Shown here: positions 27,247-35,422 of the stretch, piece after piece
How the letters are laid out: each line of letters begins with the position of its first letter
Numbering within the stretch: the stretch's first letter is position 1
Source of the DNA: JBAYIE01 sp041665785
GTDB taxonomy: Bacteria > Bacteroidota > Bacteroidia > UKL13-3
DNA: 64,000 nucleotides
Direction of reading: 5' to 3'
NCBI GenBank assembly: GCA_041665785.1
Contig: JBAYIE010000003.1
Coordinates: 62,001 to 126,000, forward strand
Made by a program: the position numbers and the translations under genes
Notes under the pieces: generated by a model
Seen by the model: only the letters and a program-made list of their open reading frames with translations
Database searches by the model: none
Told to the model about the DNA's origin: nothing

Positions 27247-27726
27247 TTAACAACAACCACCACCCGGTGTACAGCATGCATCCGATTTTGTTTCGCCAAG
27301 ATCGGCCATATTTACTTTCATTTTTGAGTCAGGTATACCGCAATGATCGGAAGCCAGGCAATCGGTGAATTTAGATAATAACTGAAAACCATCAGTATTT
27401 CCTTCCAGTGCATATCGTCCGATGGTTTCACTCTGATATTCCAATTCAACTTCCATTTCAGGATGAATCCCGAAGTGCTTTTCAAAGGTGTTCAGAATTT
27501 TCACAATTTTACCGGATGTGAGGCGATGATCGGTATCGTTGGCCACCCAAATCTGGAGTGTAATTGTTTTTTCTTCGCGAAGAGTTCCTCCGCAATCGAT
27601 AAAATGCTTGTTCACGAGTGCAGCTTCTGTTATATGGTAATGTAAAGGTACATTCGTTTGATCAGGCAGCATGAATACTGGATTCTCCAGTTGTTGTAAA
27701 TGTTGTTTGAATTGTGTCAGGTTCAT
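27247..27726 (-). CDS. DUF6428 family protein of the ars operon with Cys-rich tail
   Basis: 159 aa from ATG 27726 (MNLTQFKQHLQQLENPVFML). A longer frame to 27747 would overlap arsR. The conserved FxLP, VPLHYHITEAAL and FIDCGGTLREEKTITLQ stretches match the DUF6428 group known from Bacteroidota ars operons. Cysteines occur at FTDCLASDHCGIPD and in the C-terminal DACCTPGGGCC, which could bind As(III). Function is not established. Gaps to arsR (11 bp) and arsC (12 bp) make it an operon member. Confidence 0.82.
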   Translation of the reverse strand: MNLTQFKQHLQQLENPVFMLPDQTNVPLHYHITEAALVNKHFIDCGGTLREEKTITLQIWVANDTDHRLTSGKIVKILNTFEKHFGIHPEMEVELEYQSETIGRYALEGNTDGFQLLSKFTDCLASDHCGIPDSKMKVNMADLGETKSDACCTPGGGCC

Positions 27727-27737
27727 AAAATATATTA

Positions 27738-28070
27738 TTAGCAGCAATTGGTCTGAATAAGGGACAATTTTTCATTGAGTGATGCAAGGTAGTTTTGAAA
27801 AGCATGCAATGCCTTTTGATCGATGCAATAACAAATGGCATTGCCTTCTATGGATCCTTTGATCCAGCCGGCATTTTTAAGTTCTTTCAGGTGTTGCGAA
27901 ATGGTAGGTTGTGCCAAAGGCAATTCATTTACCAGATCGTTGCAAATGCAGGAAGGTGATTTCAACAAATGTTCCAGAATAGCCATACGGGCCGGATGGC
28001 CGAGAGCTTTGGCCATATTGGAAAGCTTGATTTGTTTGGCCGTAAAATGTGCTGTTTTGGTAACTCCCAT
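27738..28070 (-). CDS. arsR: ArsR family metalloregulator of the ars operon
   Basis: Winged-helix repressor released by As(III), 110 aa from ATG 28070 (MGVTKTAHFTAKQ). A longer frame to 28115 would run through the operator candidate. The helix-turn-helix is NELPLAQPTISQHLKELKNAGW, and the inducer-binding cysteines of the SCICNDL type lie in LKSPSCICNDLV just before it. The C terminus ends in Cys-Cys. It is the first gene of arsR-DUF6428-arsC-acr3 and should autoregulate. Confidence 0.93.
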   Translation of the reverse strand: MGVTKTAHFTAKQIKLSNMAKALGHPARMAILEHLLKSPSCICNDLVNELPLAQPTISQHLKELKNAGWIKGSIEGNAICYCIDQKALHAFQNYLASLNEKLSLIQTNCC

Positions 28071-28079
28071 CGTATTTCT

Positions 28080-28099
28080 ATATTGCAATATTACGATAT
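28080..28099 (-). promoter_or_regulatory. Candidate ArsR operator
   Basis: A 20-bp imperfect palindrome, with half-sites ATATTGCAAT and ATTACGATAT matching at 8 of 10 positions. It contains a perfect 12-bp palindrome ATATTGCAATAT at 28080-28091. It lies 10 bp upstream of the arsR start codon, where a repressor would block transcription. Confidence 0.55.
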
Positions 28100-28145
28100 A
28101 GTATAGTAAACACAAATTTATTTTCTGATTTTTTGATTTTCGAAC

Positions 28146-28373
28146 CTATGATTCTTTTTTCGCCGACCTCATCAGAAAGAATCGAAAGCCTAAGGCCACT
28201 ATTCCAAAAAGGGTTGAGAGAATTATAGTATAAATCAGAAATACCAGCCAGCCTCCGGGTTCAAGCATCCAGGCAAAAGAATAAAGTCCTTCATCTACAA
28301 AAAATAATAGCGCTGTGAGAAGCATGGAACAGCTAACAATATAGGCTACAATAGTTTCGGATTTGATTTGCAT
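28146..28373 (-). CDS. Small two-helix membrane protein, unknown function
   Basis: 75 aa with hydrophobic helices at about residues 8-26 and 40-66 and a basic C terminus (RSAKKES). It lies between the ars operon and the YkuK-like gene on the same strand with gaps of 75 and 146 bp, so its operon status is unclear. No family recognised. The start ATG is followed by MQIKSETIVAYIVS, a normal short cytosolic lead. Confidence 0.55.
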   Translation of the reverse strand: MQIKSETIVAYIVSCSMLLTALLFFVDEGLYSFAWMLEPGGWLVFLIYTIILSTLFGIVALGFRFFLMRSAKKES

Positions 28374-28519
28374 ATGCGCAATGATTAAGATACCACTTTG
28401 GGAATTCAGTTAGTTAAACGAAAATCGGTGAAAGTCTGGTATGGGATTAAAAAGCAGGTCGAAAATATTCCGGTGCGATTAAATCCTGTAAAAGCCTTTA
28501 GAAGTGGAATTGCCTGTAG

Positions 28520-29029
28520 TTAGTGTACTATTTTATTCGCACAATACGAACTGGCGTAGGCATCAGGCTTGGCTTTAAATACAAATCCCATGCTCAGAAT
28601 ATAGCCCATCGCCTCGTGCAAGGCACTGTTTGATTTAAACTGAGGATTTGTATTGATATCGGCATGCACTTCGAGATCGACATCGTGTTTATCGAGCAAT
28701 TCACAAAGTTGATAAGCAATATCAATACTCTTGGCAACTTCCTGCAACATGCGTTCTTTGATGCCAAACCTGTATTTTGTTTTTTCGCTGCTGATCAGCA
28801 TAAATCCACCGTGTTTCTGACGCACAAAAACAATTACGGTGGCAAATTCTGTTACATCACTGCTTACCTGCGAATCGGTGCCGATACAAACCTTGAGTTT
28901 GTTGCCCGCCGCGCGTTCGCGTAAAATCAAACGTTCCACTTCATCAATGATGGAAGTAGAAATCCATTCTCCGTTGAACCGGCGCCAACGCATGGGAGCT
29001 GCCTGAAAAGAATGCACCTTGTAGGTCAT
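28520..29029 (-). CDS. RNase H-like YkuK family protein
   Basis: 169-aa cytosolic protein of the YkuK (DUF458) family with a ribonuclease H-like fold. Visible acidic residues are in VCIGTDSQVSSD (first strand, Asp-Ser-Gln), in VDLEVHADINTNP, and in the C-terminal FKAKPDAYASSYCANKIVH, which is the family's closing motif. The N-terminal PMRWRRFNGEWIS is also typical. Substrate is unknown in the family. It stands alone. Confidence 0.85.
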   Translation of the reverse strand: MTYKVHSFQAAPMRWRRFNGEWISTSIIDEVERLILRERAAGNKLKVCIGTDSQVSSDVTEFATVIVFVRQKHGGFMLISSEKTKYRFGIKERMLQEVAKSIDIAYQLCELLDKHDVDLEVHADINTNPQFKSNSALHEAMGYILSMGFVFKAKPDAYASSYCANKIVH

Positions 29030-29145
29030 GTTTTAAATAAACTTTCGTTGTGTGAAAGCTTGACTAACACAATAATAACAAATATAAACGAGATAAATAC
29101 GATAATTACCAGGCATTTACCGGCTCTCAAAATATTGAAGACGTA

Positions 29146-29913
29146 CTACCGGGGATAATTCTTTTCAACTCTGAAGCGGCTTTCACAGTCTTTTATGGCC
29201 TTGATCAGGGTATAATCATCAGATTCAATTATAAATGGGCGGGGCAATTTGCAGAACAAAATAAAATCATCAAGTTTATTTTCCGGCAAACCGGTAATAT
29301 GTTGAATTATGGTTTTGTTGTAACGGACATCTGCCTGTTGTACTTCGCGGTAATACTTTACAAATTCTTCGAACCGCACCATGTCTTTTCCTTCTTTCGA
29401 AAATTGGTAATACAATTCCGTAATAAATCCGGTATAGCCCATTCCGGCATCTGATCCTTCACGCCCCCTCGGTCTGTTCAGGATACGCCTGTTATTGTTC
29501 ATCAACGAATCGGTTTTCAATACCTGAGCCACCACACGTGCTATTGAATCACGTTTGCGATTCGAATACACAATGGTTACATCCTTTAACCGGTATGATC
29601 CGGCATGCATCAATAATAGAACAGTATCGGCATCGGTGCTTAACAGATCATTGCCACTCAGAATAAACGGATCGAACCCAATTGAAGTGAAAACAAAAGA
29701 ATCGGACGTCGAAACAGGGATTCGAAAAATACCTTGTCGGTTGCTAAGGTATTTTTTCAAGGTAATTACGTTACGAATACCAGCCAGGGGAACCGGTTGA
29801 GCATTTTCATCGCTGATGATTAATCCGATGACGATTCGCTGTTGCGCCTGTGCCGGGTACAAGTTTGCGAATAACAAAAGTAAAAATATAACGCTTGTAC
29901 TGAAGAGTTTCAT
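29146..29913 (-). CDS. Secreted protein with carboxypeptidase-D-like regulatory domain
   Basis: 255 aa with a signal peptide (1-23, NLYPAQAQ). Residues about 26-110 look like a CarboxypepD-regulatory/TonB-N-terminal-like beta sandwich (IVIGLIISDENAQPVPLAGIRN, SNRQGIFRIPVSTSDSFVFTSIGFD). Beyond that is a mixed, charged region without known motifs, including PRGREGSDAGMGYTGFITELYYQFSKEG. There is no barrel. Such proteins are common in Bacteroidota with unknown roles at the cell envelope. Confidence 0.7.
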   Translation of the reverse strand: MKLFSTSVIFLLLLFANLYPAQAQQRIVIGLIISDENAQPVPLAGIRNVITLKKYLSNRQGIFRIPVSTSDSFVFTSIGFDPFILSGNDLLSTDADTVLLLMHAGSYRLKDVTIVYSNRKRDSIARVVAQVLKTDSLMNNNRRILNRPRGREGSDAGMGYTGFITELYYQFSKEGKDMVRFEEFVKYYREVQQADVRYNKTIIQHITGLPENKLDDFILFCKLPRPFIIESDDYTLIKAIKDCESRFRVEKNYPR

Positions 29914-29954
29914 TTGAAATACTAAACGAAAACGAAGCTAAACTATTTTGGGGA

Positions 29955-29998
29955 ATGGTTAATAGTTAATGCGTTATTGGTTATTCGTTATTGGTTGT
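29955..29998 (-). repeat. Inverted copy of the A/T-rich intergenic repeat core
   Basis: The minus strand reads ACCAATAACGCATTAAC, matching the ACCAATAACGTATTAAC core of the tandem repeat at 8411-8590 with one difference, 21 kb away. Within this copy, TTATTGGTTATT and TTATTGGTTG are themselves short direct repeats. Confidence 0.6.
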
Positions 29999-30007
29999 TG
30001 ATTGTTG

Positions 30008-30027
30008 GGGCATCACATGTGATGCCC
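30008..30027. repeat. Perfect 20-bp palindrome, hairpin followed by T-rich DNA
   Basis: The arms GGGCATCACA and TGTGATGCCC are exact reverse complements, with no loop bases apart from the hairpin turn. The palindrome is followed by GTTTTTGTTT. It could act as a terminator for rightward transcription, but both flanking genes diverge from here, so a repeat-element origin is more likely. Confidence 0.6.
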
Positions 30028-30116
30028 GTTTTTGTTTATTTATTTTCCCAAAATGTCTCGATCAATATGATGTTGCGATAGATTGAATGTATCAGGAGCG
30101 TGAAGAATCGAAATAA

Positions 30117-30197
30117 AGAAGAGAGGCGATGGATCGCGTTTTAAGAAGAGAGGCGATGGATCGCGTTTTAAGAAGAGACGCGATGAATCGCGTCTGT
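30117..30197. repeat. Three tandem 27-bp units carrying GCGAT/ATCGC palindromes
   Basis: Units begin at 30121, 30148 and 30175, an exact 27-bp period. The first two are identical (GAGAGGCGATGGATCGCG) and the third is variant. The third contains an 8-bp perfect stem, GACGCGAT with ATCGCGTC (30177-30194, loop GA). The first two retain a shorter stem, so the third unit may be the ancestral form. It sits just upstream of the rRNA methyltransferase promoter. Confidence 0.8.
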
Positions 30198-30220
30198 ACG
30201 GGCATTTCATAATTTGGCTT

Positions 30221-30228
30221 TATCTTTG
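30221..30228 (+). promoter_or_regulatory. -7 element for the RlmI-like gene
   Basis: TATCTTTG matches TAnnTTTG exactly. It ends 5 bp before the ATG at 30234, so the transcript would start at or next to the start codon and be leaderless or nearly so. This tight spacing is unusual but the match is exact. Confidence 0.4.
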
Positions 30229-30233
30229 ACGAG

Positions 30234-31412
30234 ATGCAAGCATATAAAAAATTAGTATTAAAGTCGGGGAGGGAAAGATCTCTGGTAAACCGTCATCCCT
30301 GGGTTTTTTCGGGAGCGGTAAAAGAATTGCCAGAGGCTGAAAACGGAGAAATTATACAGGTTACTACCAATCACGGAGAATTACTTGGTTATGGATTTTT
30401 TGCACCCGGAAGTCAGATTACCTGCAGGGTATTTGAATTTACCGCAGCAGAAATAGCCATCAACTGCCAATTCTGGATTGATAAAATGCTAAGGGCATAT
30501 GCACTTCGGCAATTGTTTATTCAACCAGAACAAACCAATATATTTCGTCTGTTGCATGCCGAAGGTGATTTTTTTCCGGGAGTAATTGTAGATGTTTACG
30601 CTGATGTTGCAGTGGTACAATTGCTGATTAGGGGCACAGAACGCATTAAAGAAACTATTGTAAAAGGTTTGAATGAATGTGGAATACCATATGTGTATCT
30701 GAAGACAAAATCCAGTTCACAATTACTCGAAGCCGTTGAGGCATCAGGGTGGGTTGGAGAAAGAAAAGAGATGCCGGTAATTGCCAAAGAAAACGGAATA
30801 CGATTTCGCATTGATGTGGAGACCGGTCAGAAAACAGGATTCTTCATTGATCAGCGCGTTAATCGCGAAACACTCGGAGCATTTGCCAGGGGGAAGCGTG
30901 TATTAAATACCTTCAGTTATTCGGGTGGATTCAGTATGTATGCCCTTGAACAAGGTGCTACCCTGGTGCATTCAGTCGACAGTTCTAAAGAAGCCATTGC
31001 TCTGTGCAATCAGCAGGTAACCGAAAATGGATACGATGCCGGCAAACACGAAGGATTTGCAGAAGATGTATTTGAATTTATGCGAAAGTCGGAAACTGAT
31101 TACGATATCATAGTTCTTGATCCGCCTGCTTTTGCGAAAAATGCCAAAGCGGTACCCAATGCGACACGCGGCTATAAAAATCTGAATCTTGTTGCGTTTA
31201 AGAAAATAAAACCGGGCGGTTTGATTTTTACCTTTTCCTGTTCTCAGCATATCGACAAAGATTTATTCCGCAAAATTGTTTTTGGAGCGGCAGCAGATGC
31301 CGGACGTAATGTGCGAATACTACGGCAGTTGACTCAACCCGAAGATCATCCTATCAATATTTACCATCCCGAGGGAGAATACCTGAAAGGTTTATTATTG
31401 CACGTGGAATAA
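30234..31412 (+). CDS. SAM-dependent 23S rRNA methyltransferase, RlmI-like
   Basis: 392 aa. An N-terminal PUA domain (HPWVFSGAVKEL at about 21-32, GELLGYGFFAPGSQITCRVF) is followed by a RlmI-type Rossmann methyltransferase. SAM motif I is FSYSGGFSMYALEQGA, the acidic motif II is VHSVDSSKEA, and the catalytic-type motif IV is DPPAFAK. FTFSCSQHI, a further family motif, follows. Members methylate C5 of a cytosine in 23S rRNA in E. coli; the exact target in this organism is inferred. Its downstream neighbour starts 1 bp after its stop. Confidence 0.92.
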   Translation: MQAYKKLVLKSGRERSLVNRHPWVFSGAVKELPEAENGEIIQVTTNHGELLGYGFFAPGSQITCRVFEFTAAEIAINCQFWIDKMLRAYALRQLFIQPEQTNIFRLLHAEGDFFPGVIVDVYADVAVVQLLIRGTERIKETIVKGLNECGIPYVYLKTKSSSQLLEAVEASGWVGERKEMPVIAKENGIRFRIDVETGQKTGFFIDQRVNRETLGAFARGKRVLNTFSYSGGFSMYALEQGATLVHSVDSSKEAIALCNQQVTENGYDAGKHEGFAEDVFEFMRKSETDYDIIVLDPPAFAKNAKAVPNATRGYKNLNLVAFKKIKPGGLIFTFSCSQHIDKDLFRKIVFGAAADAGRNVRILRQLTQPEDHPINIYHPEGEYLKGLLLHVE

Positions 31413-31413
31413 T

Positions 31414-31866
31414 ATGCGTTTAAAATGTGTTTATATATTGCTTTTTCTTGGACTGGGTTGTACAACCTTGCAGGCTCAGCAATCGGATAAGCGAAGGCTT
31501 AGTAAGCAGGAAATTCAGTTCCTTACGCATAAAATGGATTCAGTGAAAAATAATCTGAATCGCATGATCAGGTATGAACGGGAATTGATGCAGCGGAATT
31601 ATTACCTGAACGAAAAAACAGCATTAGTGGATGAGCTGATTGCAACAGTGCAGTACCTGCAACGATCGGTAGACGTAATAATCATTGGCAAAAATGATGT
31701 TCGTAAGATTTTCGGACATTCACGTGCAACCTTGAAAGACAGATTGGTTTATGAAATTGAAACCTACCGATCTAATTGTCCTTTTCTGGAGCTCACATTT
31801 TTTATGAAACAGGATTTGGTATTCAAAGTGGAATATAGAATTACAGAATGCCAGAAATGGAAATAA
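31414..31866 (+). CDS. Secreted hypothetical protein with helical N-terminal half
   Basis: 150 aa. Signal peptide about 1-22 (LLFLGLGCTTLQAQ). Residues 28-80 are helical and charged (LSKQEIQFLTHKMDSVKNNLNRMIRYERELMQ), likely a short coiled coil. The C-terminal part contains a mixed region with Cys120 and Cys146 that could pair in the periplasm. It begins 1 bp after the methyltransferase stop, so it may share that transcript. No family recognised. Confidence 0.65.
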   Translation: MRLKCVYILLFLGLGCTTLQAQQSDKRRLSKQEIQFLTHKMDSVKNNLNRMIRYERELMQRNYYLNEKTALVDELIATVQYLQRSVDVIIIGKNDVRKIFGHSRATLKDRLVYEIETYRSNCPFLELTFFMKQDLVFKVEYRITECQKWK

Positions 31867-31915
31867 ACCTATTAACATTTTGCAAACCCCTGTTAAGTAA
31901 AGAGTGATAGTTTTT

Positions 31916-33178
31916 TTATTTAGATCGGATTGCATCTATCGGATTTAAGCGTGATGCGGTAAAGGCAGGAATAAAACCCGAAACGATTCCAATGATTACT
32001 GAAACCATTACACCTGTAAACATATTGTACCAGCTTAAATGGATGGCAAAATCCAACAGGTTCGTAGCCATATAGGCCAAACCCGCAACCATCAACAATC
32101 CAATGATGCCTCCCCCGATGCATAGCAATACCGACTCGAATAAAAATTCTGTAAGAATGAAATAATTCTTTGCACCTAAAGCCTTTTGAATCCCAATCTG
32201 ATTGGTTCGCTCTTTTACCGATACAAACATGATATTGGCTATGCCAAATCCACCTACAATCATCGCAAATCCACCAATGATCCAACCGGCAAAGGTGACC
32301 ACACTAAACAACTGCTTGATGGGTTCTGCAATGAGCGTAATTTTATTTAACGCAAAATTCTCCTCTTGTCCCGGCCTCAGTCGTCGTTTAGCCCGCATGA
32401 TGCCTCTGAGTTCTTCCTCTACCTGATCTACAGTGGCTGTAGGTTTGGCTTTCACCTGAATTTGGGCATTCATGCGCTGAGAATGCAGGCGAATATAGCC
32501 TCCCACTGATTTTACAGGTACAATAACCTGATTGTCCATGCTGGGTCCCAGCAAACTCTCGCCTTCTTTTTTCAGAATACCTACAACTTTGTACTTTCTA
32601 CCCCGGATCGTTAATGAACGCTCAATCGGGTTGATGTCGGGAAACAATGATCCGGCGACGGCTTCCCCTAAAACGCAAACCTCATTGCCATGGTTCGACT
32701 CAGCTTCCGTAAAATACCGACCATGAGAGAAGTCGAGGGTTTTGATCATGAAATAATCATGTGATACAGCCTGAACCGACACCCGTTCTGCCGAGTTGCT
32801 TTCGTATTTCAGAGTAGTATTTCCAAGGGTAACAATCATGGCACTCGCTTCGGCCAGCGTTGAGTTTTCCTGAATGCGTTTTAGTTCATCGAGTTTAGGA
32901 CTGGGGCGATTCATGTATTTCCACCATTGATAGTCATCGGTAAATAACCAGGGCCATTTATCTACAAAAACTACGTCTTTACCCAACGATTCTACACTAT
33001 TCTGCACATTGCGTTCGAGCGAATCAACCAGGGTTAAAACCATGATGATACAAAATATTCCGATGGTAATGCCCAGTGTCGAGAGTGTTGCCCTTACTTT
33101 ATTTTGCACCAATGCCCTGAAAGCGAAAAAAACACTTTCGTTCAGTTGGTTGATTTGTATTCTTAGCGTATTCAGCAT
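31916..33178 (-). CDS. ABC transporter permease, MacB/FtsX type
   Basis: 420-aa inner-membrane permease with one N-terminal helix (about 29-50, TLGITIGIFCIIMVLTLV). A large periplasmic MacB-type core domain follows (about 55-285, including GRYFTEAESNHGNEVCVLGEAVAGSLFP and IERSLTIRGRKYKVVGIL). Three C-terminal FtsX helices follow (about 293-410), with the signature VKERTNQIGIQKALGAKNYFI and ASRLNPIDAIRSK. The family acts as mechanotransmission pumps with a separate MacB-like ATPase. No ATPase or adaptor gene is adjacent. An exact TATCTTTG lies on the minus strand at 33190-33197, 11 bp ahead of its start. Confidence 0.88.
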   Translation of the reverse strand: MLNTLRIQINQLNESVFFAFRALVQNKVRATLSTLGITIGIFCIIMVLTLVDSLERNVQNSVESLGKDVVFVDKWPWLFTDDYQWWKYMNRPSPKLDELKRIQENSTLAEASAMIVTLGNTTLKYESNSAERVSVQAVSHDYFMIKTLDFSHGRYFTEAESNHGNEVCVLGEAVAGSLFPDINPIERSLTIRGRKYKVVGILKKEGESLLGPSMDNQVIVPVKSVGGYIRLHSQRMNAQIQVKAKPTATVDQVEEELRGIMRAKRRLRPGQEENFALNKITLIAEPIKQLFSVVTFAGWIIGGFAMIVGGFGIANIMFVSVKERTNQIGIQKALGAKNYFILTEFLFESVLLCIGGGIIGLLMVAGLAYMATNLLDFAIHLSWYNMFTGVMVSVIIGIVSGFIPAFTASRLNPIDAIRSK

Positions 33179-33281
33179 GTGTTACAGGGCAAAGATATTG
33201 ATTTGAAGCAATTGATGGCAGGGTGTTTAAATGCGGTCAAATACAGCGAATATGTTTTCCTTTTGTTTATTTTGCGTGTTC

Positions 33282-34286
33282 ATGAAAAAAGAAACAGTTG
33301 TAAGCGGAATCAGGCCAACAGGTAATTTGCACCTCGGAAATTACGAGGGTGCAGTTCGCAATTTTGTGAAGATGCAATACGAGCATTCGTGCTATTTTTT
33401 TATAGCAGATTACCATTCCTTAACCACTCACCCTAATCCCAAAGATCTCCATCAAAGTGTACATACGGTGCTGGCTGAATATCTGGCATGCGGAATTGAT
33501 CCCGAGGCATGTGCCATTTATATTCAGAGTGATCTGCCCGAAATACCTGAATTGTATATGTTACTCAATATGCATGCCTATCTGGGAGAATTGGAAAGGG
33601 TGGCTTCGTTCAAAGAAAAAGCCCGCACACAACCCAATAATATCAATGCAGGTTTATTGACTTACCCGGTTTTAATGGCGGCTGATATTATTTTGCACAA
33701 GGCCACTAAAGTACCGGTTGGAAAAGATCAGGAGCAGCATCTGGAAATGGCGCGTACCTTTGGAAACCGGTTTAACCGCATCTATAATGTAGAGATCTTT
33801 CCCGAGCCTTATGCATTCAATTTCGGTACCGAGCTGGTTAAGATTCCGGGATTACAGGGTGGAGGAAAGATGAGTAAGAGCGATGGTGATAATAATGTGA
33901 TCAACCTATCGGATCCTGCAGATACCATTCGTAAAAAGATAAGCCGCGCTGTTACGGATACAGGCCCAACCCAACCTGATTCACCCGTAAGTCCTGCCGT
34001 TCAAAATCTCTTCGATCTGATGAAACGGGTATCGACTCTCGACACGCTCGTACATTTTGAGGAGGCCTACAAAAATTGCAGCATACGCTATGGTGATTTA
34101 AAGAAGCAATTGGGCGAGGATCTGGTAAATTACCTTTCACCGGTCAGGGAAAAAATAGATGCCATGCAACAGGATGATGCCTATCTGGCAAAGGTAGCTA
34201 AAACAGGTGCAGAGAAAGCCCGCGAAAGTGCTACGGTAACTTTGCGTGAAGTGCGTGAAGCCATTGGGGTTCGCAAATTTTATTGA
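33282..34286 (+). CDS. trpS: Tryptophan-tRNA ligase
   Basis: Class I aminoacyl-tRNA synthetase charging tRNA-Trp, 334 aa from ATG 33282 (MKKETVVSGIRPTGNLHLGN). The frame stays open 17 codons upstream but that extension is not family-like. The HIGH-type motif is LHLGN at residues 16-20, and the KMSKS loop is GGGKMSKSDGDN near residue 200. The Trp-pocket region is VGKDQEQHLEMAR. It is convergent with ctlX. Nothing unusual. Confidence 0.97.
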   Translation: MKKETVVSGIRPTGNLHLGNYEGAVRNFVKMQYEHSCYFFIADYHSLTTHPNPKDLHQSVHTVLAEYLACGIDPEACAIYIQSDLPEIPELYMLLNMHAYLGELERVASFKEKARTQPNNINAGLLTYPVLMAADIILHKATKVPVGKDQEQHLEMARTFGNRFNRIYNVEIFPEPYAFNFGTELVKIPGLQGGGKMSKSDGDNNVINLSDPADTIRKKISRAVTDTGPTQPDSPVSPAVQNLFDLMKRVSTLDTLVHFEEAYKNCSIRYGDLKKQLGEDLVNYLSPVREKIDAMQQDDAYLAKVAKTGAEKARESATVTLREVREAIGVRKFY

Positions 34287-34383
34287 GCAGGTTGATTCTT
34301 ACTTGCCGCAATAAAACTTCTCAATAATTGCTAAACTTTTGTATCAGGGATCTAATCTGTTTTTCAATTCAGCATATTAATAG

Positions 34384-35298
34384 TTATGATGTTTTTGGAG
34401 GCAGAAATACTTCTGCCAGCATGCATCTTACACTTCCACCACCATGCGACTCAATTGTGGGTATAGGCGAATGAATGATCCGGCCGTATTTTTCGAGACG
34501 CGTGATTTGTTCCGGCAATAAAGCTTCATAAGCTGCGCTGCTCATAACGATATATTTTTCTCCTTCGGTATTGTGCACTTCGAGCATATTTCCTGCAAAA
34601 TGATTCATCTGATCAATGCTTATAGGAATAATTTCTTTAGAAGTAGATTGAACAATGCGGTGTTTTTGCTCTTCATCCGGGATGCAATCCAGGCAGATGA
34701 CCATGAATTTTTCACCCAGACACAGGATAACATTGGTATGGTAGATGGGCTGATGATTTTCATCGAAGGCATTAAACGCCATCAGTTCATAACCCAGTTT
34801 GTTGCAAAATTGCTGCAATAAAGTTTTATGAGTACGCGGAGAAATGCAGGCATAGCACAGATGAGTATCCCGGTCGAGTACCATACTGCCTGTTCCTTCC
34901 AGGAATTGTTGTTCTTTCTCACTACCGGTAAAATCGAGAATATCATACATCACAAATCGTTCGGCCAGGGTCTGCAGTATATCTGCGCGGCGCTCCAGAC
35001 GACGGTTTACGGCATGCATCGGATACACAACAACCAAACCTTCTTCATGCGTTGAGATCCAGTTATTGGGAAAAATGGAATCCGGTGTATGCGGTTCAAT
35101 GGTATCATCAACGGTAAGCACCTGCATCCCATGATCCCGAAGCAATTTTACCAGGGCATTGAATTCGCGCAGCGCCCGTTCCTGTGCATCAGGTCTTCTG
35201 GATTCACTGTGCTGAAATGCATTGGTGGAGGCAGTTTCATCGTTGTATTGAAATCCTACGGGCCTGATCATCAAAAGGGTGGATGCTGTCTGGCTCAT
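34384..35298 (-). CDS. ctlX: Citrulline hydrolase CtlX-like, guanidino-group modifying enzyme family
   Basis: 304-aa amidinotransferase-fold hydrolase. The catalytic Cys292 lies in HGGGSVRCMLAEVF with His285 before it, and FPNNWISTHEEGLVVVYPM carries the substrate-binding acidic residues. The opening MIRPVGFQYNDETASTNAFQ is typical of CtlX proteins. Known CtlX enzymes split citrulline to ornithine, CO2 and ammonia. It is divergent from the arginase gene 124 bp away, whose product also yields ornithine, which supports a role in arginine or citrulline catabolism. Arginine deiminase activity is the main alternative. Confidence 0.85.
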   Translation of the reverse strand: MSQTASTLLMIRPVGFQYNDETASTNAFQHSESRRPDAQERALREFNALVKLLRDHGMQVLTVDDTIEPHTPDSIFPNNWISTHEEGLVVVYPMHAVNRRLERRADILQTLAERFVMYDILDFTGSEKEQQFLEGTGSMVLDRDTHLCYACISPRTHKTLLQQFCNKLGYELMAFNAFDENHQPIYHTNVILCLGEKFMVICLDCIPDEEQKHRIVQSTSKEIIPISIDQMNHFAGNMLEVHNTEGEKYIVMSSAAYEALLPEQITRLEKYGRIIHSPIPTIESHGGGSVRCMLAEVFLPPKTS

Positions 35299-35392
35299 GT
35301 GTTGTGTTTATTTAGCCATTCAAATCAAAAGAAAATCGGTGTGCATGCCTTTTGATAGTTTCAACATTTTAAGCACAGTTGGTTAATTTCTT

Positions 35393-35400
35393 TAGATTTG
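35393..35400 (+). promoter_or_regulatory. -7 element for the arginase-family gene
   Basis: TAGATTTG matches TAnnTTTG and lies 22 bp ahead of the ATG. No convincing -33 TTG at usual spacing. Confidence 0.4.
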
Positions 35401-35422
35401 CAGCGGACCATGCAGCCTTTTT

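Larger units (their letters stand above)
29914..30233. other. Repeat-rich intergenic region between divergent genes
   Basis: This 320-bp gap contains, in order: an A/T-rich element related to the 8.4-8.6 kb repeat (about 29955-29998), a 20-bp perfect palindrome (30008-30027), a 27-bp repeat in three copies (about 30117-30197), and a -7 element for the methyltransferase gene (30221-30228). No credible ORF is present. Confidence 0.7.

Noticed and set aside
30008..30027. Ordinary transcription terminator
   Set aside because: The flanking genes diverge from this region, so there is no gene whose end it would serve.
30117..30197. CRISPR array
   Set aside because: Units are contiguous at 27-bp period without unique spacers, and no cas genes occur.
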